Shown here: one piece after another, positions 1 to 7,404 of the stretch | Position numbering within the stretch: the stretch's first letter is position 1 | Layout of the letters: every line of letters begins with the position of its first letter | DNA from: DATAVB01 sp040414495 | Lineage (GTDB): Bacteria > Actinomycetota > Actinomycetes > Mycobacteriales > QHCD01 | Direction of reading: 5' to 3' | Assembly: GCA_040414495.1 (NCBI GenBank) | Contig: JBEDUI010000065.1 | Location: forward strand, 1-22,175 | DNA length: 22,175 nt | Position numbers and translations under genes: made by a program | The notes under the pieces: generated by a model | What the model saw: the letters and a program-made list of their open reading frames with translations, nothing else | What the model was told of the DNA's origin: nothing | The model's database searches: none

Positions 1-854
1 TCTGCGAGCGTCTGGTCGTCCCAGTAGGGGTCGCCGACTGAAGGAAATCCGAATAGTTCGCGCTCACGGGGCGTGGCTCGTTCGATCAGCTCCGTCCAGT
101 GCGGACTGAGCGACTGGTCGGCCCAACCCGTTCGTCCGGTCCACCGTGGGCCCCAGACCTCGTAGTCAACGAGCAGCGCAAAGCGCGCTCGTCGTTCACC
201 CGTCATGTGCGAACCGCGGTGGAGAACGTCGGTGCGGTAGGTGAACAGGGTGCCGGCCGGTCCGGTCACACTCACCTCGATGTCGGCGAACGCGCCGGGC
301 TCGATGCTCGCCCCTGCGGCGAAATTCTCGAAGGCGGGAGATTGTCTCTGGGGCCAGTACGGGCGTGTCGCCGTGGCCTGGAGCGGTACGACCTTGGTAG
401 GGCCGTCTTGCTCGTCAACGTCCGACAGCAAGATGAAGGACTCCATTTGCCGTCCCGGATCACTGCGTTTCGGAACCACGAGTGAGTGGTTGACGAAGTC
501 GCGATGATGCGGCTGTTCGTAATCGACCGCGCCCGAATACTTCGCCCACAGCGATGCGGCGTAGAGATGAATATCCGACGATCCGAGGAACCGTTCTGCC
601 AGGTCCACCAGGTCTGGGTGGAACGCGAGCCGGTTCAGATCCCAGGCTTGCCACGGCGGTGTGCGAACCCCGGCGAACTGACCGTCTGTGTACTCCTGGT
701 GGGCTGACGGATCAGCGAAGTACTCCTCGGGTCGGGGGTAGTGCAGCCACAGCGCCTCCTGCGCCGCGTTCAGCTCGTCGGGGGTTAGGAAGTCAGGAAC
801 GATCGTGAAGCCTTGCTCATGCAATTCGTTGAGATTGCGGTCTGAAATCTGCAT
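1..854 (-). CDS. Phytanoyl-CoA dioxygenase (PhyH) family protein, 3' end beyond window
   Basis: An open frame on the minus strand starts at ATG 854 and runs without a stop for 284 codons to the left edge, so the C-terminus is missing. The protein fits the Fe(II)/2-oxoglutarate-dependent PhyH oxygenase family. An HxD iron-binding pair lies at H117/D119 (in QPHHRDF), the distal histidine at H212 (in DVLHRGSHMTG), and arginines suited to 2-oxoglutarate binding follow in GERRAR. The N-terminus (GFTIVPDFLTPDEL) is typical of the family. Family members hydroxylate small molecules in the cytoplasm; the substrate here is unknown. The start is supported by GGAAGGG about 12 bases upstream; an in-frame GTG at 866 is an alternative. 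The gene points away from the rest of the locus, and a perfect palindrome at 961-978 lies about 107 bases upstream of it. Family confidence is high, substrate confidence nil. Confidence 0.88.
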   Translation of the reverse strand, partial: MQISDRNLNELHEQGFTIVPDFLTPDELNAAQEALWLHYPRPEEYFADPSAHQEYTDGQFAGVRTPPWQAWDLNRLAFHPDLVDLAERFLGSSDIHLYAASLWAKYSGAVDYEQPHHRDFVNHSLVVPKRSDPGRQMESFILLSDVDEQDGPTKVVPLQATATRPYWPQRQSPAFENFAAGASIEPGAFADIEVSVTGPAGTLFTYRTDVLHRGSHMTGERRARFALLVDYEVWGPRWTGRTGWADQSLSPHWTELIERATPRERELFGFPSVGDPYWDDQTLA

Positions 855-1527
855 GCGAAGAAGCACCCTTCCGGGGCTGCGCCATCCGCGCAAGAGTTCG
901 GCGCAGCACGCGACTGAACTGGATAATGGACTCAGTCAGTGCGTGCTGGCCGGCCGGCCGGTGCCGGACGTCCGGCACTCCACTTCTTCTGCATGCGCAG
1001 GAAGATAGCAGGAATCCGCGCTCCGCGCAGAATGCGACATCGTCGTCGAGCCCGCACTATCGGTGGTAGCCACACACCCCGCATGGCCGTCGACGCCGAA
1101 CACAACCCCATTGACGTCCCAGCCAGTCGGAAACCTGTCCAGCGCGATGCGCGACCACGACCGCGCGTCAAATACGTGTCAAAGTTCGGAACGTCGACGC
1201 CGCACCATCAATCGCACCTGGAAACGCGGTCTCGGAACCTAGCGCAGCGGCCGCATCGCTCACTATCCACGGCTGGACACTGCACGCTGTCAACGACGCC
1301 CGCTGAGCCTCCGCTTGTGCGATAGAGCGCCGTCGATGGTCCCGATGTGCGGCGTGTCTAGGCGCATTTACTCGCGATGAAGAACTAGGCATATTTTCAA
1401 ATAACGGAATGAGTCTTCCAAGTGCGCGCTGAAGCCTAGGCTCAGATGACGAACGAGATCGGGAAGCTGAGTTTTTGTTATATGAAATCTGTTACTCGCG
1501 CTCACTAGGGGCAATCATGCTTCTGGA
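855..1527. other. Long non-coding interval
   Basis: About 670 bases lie between the minus-strand dioxygenase start and the relic at 1528. Open frames on both strands here are arginine- and proline-rich, have no recognisable domain and lack good ribosome sites, so I call no gene. The only clear structure is the palindrome at 961-978, next to a CCGG-rich run at 949-966. The part from about 1380 to 1500 is visibly more AT-rich than the surrounding genes, as expected of promoter or degenerate DNA, but I could not fix a promoter with confidence. Confidence 0.6.
961..978. promoter_or_regulatory. Perfect 18-bp palindrome, candidate operator
   Basis: The sequence GTGCCGGACGTCCGGCAC equals its own reverse complement over all 18 bases. 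It lies 107 bases upstream of the dioxygenase start, in non-coding DNA. Its length and full symmetry fit a binding site for a homodimeric repressor such as a TetR or LacI/GntR type. No such regulator is encoded in the window, so the link is inferred. In GC-rich DNA a palindrome of CCGG-type words can arise by chance, but 18 matched bases is long. Confidence 0.4.
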
Positions 1528-2028
1528 GTGCAGGTCCCAGGCTGCCTGCGTACACCAGATCTGGACATGAGCGGCCAGATTGTGCTGCGATATCGACACC
1601 TGAACCAGGGCGAGGATTATCAGCAGGTCGCGATGATCCGGAACGGTGGGCAATTCGCGGCCCGCATTCCGGGAACCTACAGCGATTCGGATTATGCGCT
1701 GGCGTGTTACTTCATCGTCCGTGCCGGCGCCGGCGACGTGGATCGTGCCGGATTTGGAGCGGACACTGGCCAACTAGTCATACCACGTTATCCGGCAGGC
1801 ACTCTGAAGTACACTCGCCGGCATCGAAATTCAGATGACGCGGGAATTCAGGTGGCGCTCGAATTCAACCGGCGGGCGAACGTGCGCCGATACGCGGTAG
1901 CTGAGCGTTGTATCACCGGCGCTGACGGTTCCGGCGCATTGTTATATATTAACGCATTTTCCGTTGGTAATGTCGGTAATTGTCCGTCGAGCGTGGCTAC
2001 CTTGACCCCCCGCAATCTGGCGCTCTAG
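1528..2028 (+). pseudogene. Relic of a hydrolase accessory domain (probable)
   Basis: An open frame from GTG 1528 encodes 166 residues. Residues about 17 to 90 look like a real protein module: VLRYRHLNQGEDYQQVAM, then GGQFAARIPGTYSDSDYALACYFIVR. I recall this beta-rich pattern (YRHxNQ, later YTDSxYxLxYYF) as an accessory domain near the C-terminus of larger carbohydrate-active proteins; that identification is from memory. The stretch after about residue 90 loses any family look. Codons around 1930-1985 become AT-rich, unlike the neighbouring genes, so the frame there is probably open by chance. There is no catalytic domain upstream, no good ribosome site and a weak start. I read this as the surviving C-terminal piece of a deleted hydrolase, possibly a relative of the enzyme at 14259-16370. 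A small intact protein cannot be excluded. Confidence 0.45.
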
Positions 2029-2140
2029 GATCTGGCCCGCACGGAATTTTTCATCCGATACGTGGATGACGTCGACGCTGCGGGCACTTGCTTTGTGAGC
2101 CGCTTACCGCGGCATCGATTGCGGGCGTTGGGAGTCTGGT

Positions 2141-3955
2141 GTGGATCGAGTTGGCTCGACCGGTGATAGCGCCGCTCACCCATTAACCACGCAAACTGCA
2201 ACCCGTGCGCAGCTGAATGCGGTCTCGGCCGTGGTCGAGGAGCTGGCCGGAAAGTTTTCGCTTCAGCCGTTACTCGAGCGCATTCTGCGTCGCTCGGTAG
2301 AGTTGTTGGGGTGCCAGTCGGGCTCGATCGCCACTGTCGACGAAACCGCCGGTACGTATCGGAAAGAAACCGATATCGGCGTTGCCTGTCAATCCGGCCG
2401 TAGCTTTCCCTTGTCCGAGGGGGTAACGGGAGCTGTGGTTGCGGCTCGCCGGACCGTGTTCTTCTCCGACTACGCCGAGGTTCCCGGCGGCCATATCAGC
2501 ACCGACGATCGATCGCGATTGCACGCGGTGATCGGTGTTCCGATTGAGTGGGGCGGCGACATCATCGGGGCGTGCGTAGTGTTTGCCCCTGATGCTGAAC
2601 GAATGTTTACGACGGATGACGCCTTGCTGCTGGAGCTTTTCGCTCGGCACGCTGCGATCGCGATAACCAACGCGCGCATGCATATCGAGGCGGCGGACCG
2701 GGCCCGTACGGAGGCCGCCACCGCCGAACGCGAACGGCTGGTCCGCGAGGTCCACGACACGGTAACGCGCAGTATCGCGTCGGTATTGCTCCACGTTGAC
2801 TCGGCTGCAAAATTGCTTCCGAATGGTCCGGCTGATACGTCCCTCGGTGCAGAGATCGCCGCCGCTCGGGATGGCGCACGGACCGCGTTAGCCGAAACCC
2901 GTCGCACAGTGCTTGGCCTTGGCCCTTCGTTGCTGGAAGGCCGATCGTTGCAGGATGCGATTGGACTTGAGGTCGCATGGGCGAATTCGAACGCGGATCT
3001 CGACGCGCGCTTTCTCGTTGCTGGAATGCCACGCGCGCTTGACAGCGACTCAAGCCACGACATGTTGCGCATAGCGCAGGAGGCGCTGATGAATATCATC
3101 GCGCACGCGGACGCGCGTTCGGCCCGGGTCGGATTGGTGTACGGCCAGGACAGCGTGGCCCTTCTGGTCGAGGATGACGGACGGGGTTTCGACACCGGAC
3201 TCCTGGCAGCCCCGGAATACCTTAGCCGGCAGGGACTCCGCGGAATGGCGGCCCGAGCCAGCCGCCTGGGTGGCTCCGTGCACTGGGACTCCACACCAGG
3301 TTGGGGAACGCGTATTCGTGCCCACATCCCGTACCAACGGGCAATCCTCGAAACCAATCCGGATCTGCGGATCCGGGTGCTGATCGCGGACCCACACCCG
3401 ATAGTGCGGGCCGGCCTGGTGCGGTTGCTCGCGGTCGAGCCCGGCATTCAGGTGGTGAGTGAACTCGACCGCGCCGACCAGGTGGTCGATGCCTGTCGGC
3501 TGCTGGGCCCTGATGTGGTGCTGAGCGATATCCGCCTACCGGAAATGGGCGGTGTCGGCCTGACCGAGACCATTTTGGCCGAGACGTCGAATACCGCGGT
3601 GGTGCTACTGTGCAATGATTCGGCTGATCCGTTGATCGCGGACGCCGTGAAGGTGGGCGCTCGCGGTTGTCTGAGCCGGGACGTCGACGGCACGCAGTTG
3701 GCGCGAGCAGTGTTGGCGGCGGTACAGGGCCAGGTAACGCTACCGGCAGGGACATTCCGGCCGACTTCCGAAACCGAACCCCTGACACCGCGGGAGCAGC
3801 AGGTCAAGGCGTTGGTGGAGGCGGGCCGCGCGGACAAGGAAATCGCGGCAGAGCTTGGCATCTCCGTAAAAACAGTGGAGAAACACGTCAGCGCGATTTT
3901 GCGTAAGCTTGAGGTACGCAATCGCACGGCGTTGGCCGTACTCGCCCGAAGGTAG
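2141..3955 (+). CDS. Hybrid GAF-histidine kinase-receiver-LuxR signalling protein
   Basis: This 604-residue protein carries a whole two-component system in one chain. Residues about 35-185 form a GAF sensor domain. About 195-265 form a HisKA_3-type dimerisation domain with phospho-acceptor His205 in REVHDTV. About 300-397 form the ATP-binding domain, with the N-box QEALMNIIAH (N318), DDGRGF and GLRGM. A NarL-type receiver follows (about 411-530) with Asp463 in LSDIRLPE, then a LuxR helix-turn-helix (about 547-602, LTPREQQV and GISVKTVEKHVSAIL). These domains usually sit on two proteins. In the receiver, the usual Thr is replaced (VVLLCND) and the usual Lys appears as Arg (CLSRD). No membrane segments are seen, so the sensor is cytoplasmic. 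GTG at 2141 has GGGAG six bases upstream. It precedes the aldolase by about 104 bases and is a candidate regulator of the locus. Confidence 0.93.
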   Translation: MDRVGSTGDSAAHPLTTQTATRAQLNAVSAVVEELAGKFSLQPLLERILRRSVELLGCQSGSIATVDETAGTYRKETDIGVACQSGRSFPLSEGVTGAVVAARRTVFFSDYAEVPGGHISTDDRSRLHAVIGVPIEWGGDIIGACVVFAPDAERMFTTDDALLLELFARHAAIAITNARMHIEAADRARTEAATAERERLVREVHDTVTRSIASVLLHVDSAAKLLPNGPADTSLGAEIAAARDGARTALAETRRTVLGLGPSLLEGRSLQDAIGLEVAWANSNADLDARFLVAGMPRALDSDSSHDMLRIAQEALMNIIAHADARSARVGLVYGQDSVALLVEDDGRGFDTGLLAAPEYLSRQGLRGMAARASRLGGSVHWDSTPGWGTRIRAHIPYQRAILETNPDLRIRVLIADPHPIVRAGLVRLLAVEPGIQVVSELDRADQVVDACRLLGPDVVLSDIRLPEMGGVGLTETILAETSNTAVVLLCNDSADPLIADAVKVGARGCLSRDVDGTQLARAVLAAVQGQVTLPAGTFRPTSETEPLTPREQQVKALVEAGRADKEIAAELGISVKTVEKHVSAILRKLEVRNRTALAVLARR

Positions 3956-4059
3956 GGAATCCCCTCCCAACGACTGCGGGTTTTCCCCAATTCGCACAAC
4001 TCAGGCAACCCGTAACGTCACACAGGTCAAGCAGACCGGTGGTCGTGGGGAGAGCGCGG

Positions 4060-4920
4060 ATGCCCGTCGTCCCGTTGAAGGATATTTTGGATCGAGCACT
4101 AGCCGAACGTTACGGCGTGCCGGCGATCAACATCGTCAACGATCTCACGCTCGAGGCGGTGCTGACCGCGGCCGAGATGGAACGTTCACCACTCATCGTG
4201 CAAACCTCGGTCAAGACTGTGAAGTCGATCGGAGCGGGCCTACTCTTCGCGATGTGGCGCGAGATGACCGAATCGATCTCCGTTCCGGTCAGCCTGCACC
4301 TCGACCACTGTCCGGACCGTGCGGTCATCGACGAATGCCTGCGCAAGGGCTGGAATTCGGTGCTGTTTGACGCTTCCACTTTGCCGGTGGCGGAAAATCA
4401 GCGGCAAACAATCGAGGTGGTGGCCCAGGCCCGCGAACTCGGCGCGCACGTTGAGGGCGAGATCGAGTCGATCACCGGTGTCGAGGATGGTATCGGCGCC
4501 AACGAGCCATCGCGGCGGCAGAGTCTGGATACCGCACTCGATTTCATCCGAACGACGGGTGTAGACGTTTTCGCGCCTGCGATCGGAAACGCTCACGGCA
4601 TGTACATGTCCGAGCCAAGCCTCGATGCTCAGCGAGTATCTGATCTGGTGGCCGCGCAGCACATTCCGATCGCTTTGCACGGTGGCAGTGGTCTGACCGA
4701 CGCGCAGTTCCAGGATCTGATCGCTAGGGGCTGCGCCAAGGTGAACATATCGACCGCACTCAAGATCGCATATATGAAATCCAACCTGGAATTCCTGCGG
4801 GACGCCGAAAAGCGTGACTCGTGGGATCCGCCATCGCTGTTCGGACATGTACGCGAGCGGGTCGTCGAATTGACCCGCGGCTACATACAGCGATTCGGCA
4901 GCAGCGGACGGGCATGGTGA
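4060..4920 (+). CDS. Class II (zinc) ketose-bisphosphate aldolase family
   Basis: The 286-residue protein belongs to the class II fructose/tagatose-bisphosphate aldolase family, which cleaves a phosphorylated ketose into a three-carbon ketone and an aldehyde using zinc. Visible active-site features are HLDH (catalytic Asp82 and zinc ligand His83), EGEIES (Glu134), GNAHG (zinc ligand His179), LHGGSG (zinc ligand His207) and KVNIST (substrate phosphate loop, Asn229). The length is normal for the GatY/KbaY branch. I chose ATG 4060 because GGGGAG lies seven bases upstream; the frame also stays open to a GTG at 4039. It is the first gene of the plus-strand catabolic run and is followed after four bases by the phosphatase. 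The exact substrate is unknown. Neighbouring DhaK/DhaL suggest it either makes dihydroxyacetone for them or uses their phosphorylated product. Confidence 0.9.
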   Translation: MPVVPLKDILDRALAERYGVPAINIVNDLTLEAVLTAAEMERSPLIVQTSVKTVKSIGAGLLFAMWREMTESISVPVSLHLDHCPDRAVIDECLRKGWNSVLFDASTLPVAENQRQTIEVVAQARELGAHVEGEIESITGVEDGIGANEPSRRQSLDTALDFIRTTGVDVFAPAIGNAHGMYMSEPSLDAQRVSDLVAAQHIPIALHGGSGLTDAQFQDLIARGCAKVNISTALKIAYMKSNLEFLRDAEKRDSWDPPSLFGHVRERVVELTRGYIQRFGSSGRAW

Positions 4921-4924
4921 CCGT

Positions 4925-5692
4925 ATGCCTGCGTTGATCTTCGACTGTGACGGCGTGCTCGCCGACACCGAACGATTTGGTCACCTGCCGGCCTTCAACC
5001 AGATGTTCCGCGAATTCGGTCTGCCGGTGTCCTGGTCAGCCGAAGAATACGGTCGGCTGCTGGCCATTGGCGGTGGCAAGGAACGTCTGTCCACTGTGCT
5101 GACACCGGAATTCATTTCGGCGGCCGGGCTGCCAACCGACCGGGCCGCGCAGCAGGCCGAGATCGCCCGCTGGCATCGCCGTAAGACAGAGATCTACACC
5201 GGACTGGTCGACTCCGGAATGATTCCAACCCGAACTGGCATCAGCCGGATTATCGGTGAAGCCGCCCGCGCTGGCTGGCAGTTGGCGGTCGCCTCCACGT
5301 CGGCTGAGTCGTCGGTGCGTGCGGTGCTGAAGCAAGTGGCCCTCAGCGGATTTGCTGAGAAATTCGCTGTGCTGGCCGGCGACGCGGTACCACGCAAAAA
5401 ACCCGCCCCGGACATATATCTGCTGGCGTTACGGACGCTGGATTCGCCAGCCGAGCAAACACTCGTGGTTGAGGACAGCGCGATCGGTTTTCACGCCGCT
5501 ACAGCCGCCGGGCTCACCTGCGTCATCACCGTAAACGACTACACAAGAGATGAGGACTTTACCGGCGCCGCTCTGGTCGTCGCCTCGCTTGGCGATCCAG
5601 GCCGGGAAGCGGTGCAGGTCATTTCCGACCCGGCTGGCCGTGTCGTGGGGGACTACGTCACGTTGAGCGATCTAGAGCGGTGCCTGGCTTGA
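4925..5692 (+). CDS. HAD-superfamily phosphatase, CbbY-like
   Basis: This 255-residue hydrolase of the haloacid dehalogenase superfamily has all four motifs: FDCDG (nucleophile Asp7, acid/base Asp9), VASTS (Ser124), the lysine of RKKPAPD (about Lys159) and VVEDSAIG (acidic pair Glu183/Asp184). The N-terminal run ADTERFGHLPAFNQMF followed by YGRLLAIGGGKER closely matches the CbbY branch. In Calvin-cycle organisms that branch dephosphorylates xylulose-1,5-bisphosphate. No carbon-fixation genes are near, so a related sugar (bis)phosphate is more likely. It starts four bases after the aldolase stop with only a weak ribosome site, which suggests translational coupling. The stop codon lies in the loop of an intercistronic hairpin (5682-5699). 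It could be a pathway step or a repair enzyme for dead-end phosphates. Confidence 0.88.
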   Translation: MPALIFDCDGVLADTERFGHLPAFNQMFREFGLPVSWSAEEYGRLLAIGGGKERLSTVLTPEFISAAGLPTDRAAQQAEIARWHRRKTEIYTGLVDSGMIPTRTGISRIIGEAARAGWQLAVASTSAESSVRAVLKQVALSGFAEKFAVLAGDAVPRKKPAPDIYLLALRTLDSPAEQTLVVEDSAIGFHAATAAGLTCVITVNDYTRDEDFTGAALVVASLGDPGREAVQVISDPAGRVVGDYVTLSDLERCLA

Positions 5693-5699
5693 GCCAGGC
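5682..5699 (+). promoter_or_regulatory. Intercistronic hairpin spanning the phosphatase stop codon
   Basis: GCCTGGC (5682-5688) and GCCAGGC (5693-5699) form a perfect seven-pair GC-rich stem with loop TTGA. The phosphatase TGA stop (5690-5692) sits inside that loop. No T-run follows, so it is not a classical intrinsic terminator. The DhaL ribosome site GGGAG begins 12 bases downstream. The element could stabilise or process the mRNA or adjust the dose of the downstream genes. Confidence 0.5.
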
Positions 5700-5720
5700 G
5701 TCAATCGTCAGGGAGTGATA

Positions 5721-6359
5721 ATGCCGTCGAATCTGGCCGATGTCGAACGAGTTGTGCGAATCATCGCGCAGACTGCGATCGACAACGAGCAGTACTTCGG
5801 AGAGCTCGATGCTGTCGTGGGCGACGGTGATTTCGGCTACTCCCTCGCTCGGGGATTCGAGAAAGTCCTTGTCGAATGGGACAACCTCGACCGGACCGAC
5901 ATCGCGACCTTTTTGAAAAAAGTCGCTCTGACGATCACCGGACGAATGGGCGGTACGTCCGGACCTATCTGGGGAACAGGATTTCTGCGGGCGGCCGGTG
6001 CCGTCGGCCCGGTGAGCACAGTGGACGGCGCGGGCGTCGTGGCGATGCTGCGCGGCGCGGCCGAGGGAATCAAAGCGCGGGGAAAGGCCGAGGTTGGTGA
6101 CAAAACGTTGCTGGACGCCCTGGTACCCGCGATTGACCGTCTCGACGCGGAGGTGACAGCGGGATCGTCGGCCGGACAGTGCATCGCCGCTGCGGCCGAG
6201 GCGGCCCGAAAGGGAGCCGAGGATAGTCGGGCCCTGCAAGCCCGCCGGGGACGTGCGAGTTATACGGGTCAGCGCAGCATCGGCGAGTTCGATGCAGGGG
6301 CGGTCGCGATCGCCGTGATTCTAGAGCACATTAGTCAACTATGGACGGTCGGCTGCTAA
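5721..6359 (+). CDS. dhaL: Dihydroxyacetone kinase family, nucleotide-binding subunit DhaL
   Basis: The 212-residue protein matches the DhaL subunit, an all-helical barrel that binds ADP/ATP through magnesium-chelating aspartates. Those residues are visible as Asp30, Asp35 and Asp37 in LDAVVGDGDFG, the same spacing as in E. coli DhaL. The glycine/serine loop GRMGGTSGPIWGTGFLRAA, GDKTLLDAL and the C-terminal GQRSIGEFDAGA are also in place. ATG 5721 is preferred over GTG 5715 because the ribosome site GGGAG (5711-5715) overlaps the latter. It is followed by DhaK after 22 bases. No PTS-type DhaM is encoded nearby, so the pair may use ATP directly. Related kinases in actinobacteria also act on four-carbon ketoses such as erythrulose, so dihydroxyacetone itself is not certain to be the substrate. 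Confidence 0.9.
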   Translation: MPSNLADVERVVRIIAQTAIDNEQYFGELDAVVGDGDFGYSLARGFEKVLVEWDNLDRTDIATFLKKVALTITGRMGGTSGPIWGTGFLRAAGAVGPVSTVDGAGVVAMLRGAAEGIKARGKAEVGDKTLLDALVPAIDRLDAEVTAGSSAGQCIAAAAEAARKGAEDSRALQARRGRASYTGQRSIGEFDAGAVAIAVILEHISQLWTVGC

Positions 6360-6381
6360 AGGCTACGGCGGAGGTAAGCAG

Positions 6382-7377
6382 ATGAAGAAGTTCGTCAACG
6401 ACCCACAGAATTTCGTGCCTGAGATGTTGCGCGGATTAGCCCTCGCCAATCCCGATACGCTTCGGTATGTCCCAGCCTATAACCTGATTATGCGAGCGGA
6501 CGCTCCGCGTGATCACAAGGTGTCCATCGTGCAAGGCTCCGGGTCCGGACATGAGCCGGCGCACACGATGATCGTCGGCCGAGGCATGCTGGACGCCGCG
6601 TGCCCGGGCGATGTGTTCTCGGCACCGCCGATGGACTACGTATTCGAGACCAGCAAATTGTTAAATTCGGCGAAGGGCGTACTGCATATCGTCAACAATT
6701 ACACGGGCGATCAGATGGCCTTCGATATGGGCCGCGAGCTAGCCGAGGCCGAGGGCATCCGTATCGAAACGTTGGTCGTCGACGACGACGTATCGGTCAA
6801 GGACTCGACCTTCACTATCGGCCGCCGGGGTGTCGCCGGTAATTTCTTCGTCATCAAGGCCGTCGGCGCCGCAGCCGAGCGCGGGGCCGACATCGATGAA
6901 CTGGTGCGTATTGGTAAGCAGGTGAATTCGGTAACGCGGACGATGGGCATCGCCTTGACGCCGTGCACGCCGCCAGCCAAGGGATCACCACTGTTCGAAT
7001 TGGCGGCCGACGAAATGGAAGTCGGAGTCGGCATTCATGGCGAACCGGGGCGGAGTCGTACCAGCGTAGCCTCAGCTAGCGAGATTGCCGATCTACTGGT
7101 CGATGCGGTCGCGGGAGACCTACCGTACCAGCGAGGCGATCGGGTCGCGTTGATGATCAACGGCTTGGGCGGAACTCCGATCAGCGAGTTGTACCTGCTT
7201 TATGGGCTGGTCCACGACCGAATCACCGGCCGCGGTATTGACGTCGCACGTAGTTACGTCGGCGAGTACTGCACCTCGCTGGATATGGCCGGCGCGTCGC
7301 TGACTTTGGTCCGGCTCGACGACGAAGTGATCGATCTGCTGGCGGCGCCCGCCGAGGTCGCTGTCCGCATTTTCTAG
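6382..7377 (+). CDS. dhaK: Dihydroxyacetone kinase family, substrate-binding subunit DhaK
   Basis: This 331-residue protein is a complete DhaK subunit, which holds the short-chain ketone substrate covalently on a histidine while DhaL supplies the phosphate. GSGSGHEPAH contains His57 (equivalent to His56 of E. coli DhaK), NYTGDQMAF contains Asp110 (equivalent to Asp109), and GIHGEPG contains the candidate hemiaminal-forming His219. The length is normal. ATG 6382 is preceded by GGAGG seven bases upstream. DhaL-before-DhaK order and the absence of DhaM distinguish it from the classical PTS-linked operon. Its position between a class II aldolase and an aldo/keto reductase argues for a pathway that produces or consumes a three- or four-carbon ketose. 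Family assignment is firm; the actual substrate is inferred only. Confidence 0.92.
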   Translation: MKKFVNDPQNFVPEMLRGLALANPDTLRYVPAYNLIMRADAPRDHKVSIVQGSGSGHEPAHTMIVGRGMLDAACPGDVFSAPPMDYVFETSKLLNSAKGVLHIVNNYTGDQMAFDMGRELAEAEGIRIETLVVDDDVSVKDSTFTIGRRGVAGNFFVIKAVGAAAERGADIDELVRIGKQVNSVTRTMGIALTPCTPPAKGSPLFELAADEMEVGVGIHGEPGRSRTSVASASEIADLLVDAVAGDLPYQRGDRVALMINGLGGTPISELYLLYGLVHDRITGRGIDVARSYVGEYCTSLDMAGASLTLVRLDDEVIDLLAAPAEVAVRIF

Positions 7378-7404
7378 TAATTCCACGCAGAGGAAGGTAA
7401 TACT

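Noticed and set aside
939..1325. 128-residue plus-strand frame in the left intergenic region
   Set aside because: Composition is arginine- and proline-rich without a domain, there is no ribosome site, and it runs through the palindrome. Probably non-coding.
2470..3447. Long minus-strand frame opposite the signalling gene
   Set aside because: It lies wholly opposite a gene with clear GAF, kinase and receiver motifs. Its arginine/serine-rich translation has no domain and is a by-product of GC-rich codon bias.
4240..4968. 242-residue minus-strand frame opposite the aldolase
   Set aside because: The plus strand has all zinc-site motifs of a class II aldolase; the antisense product has no recognisable family.
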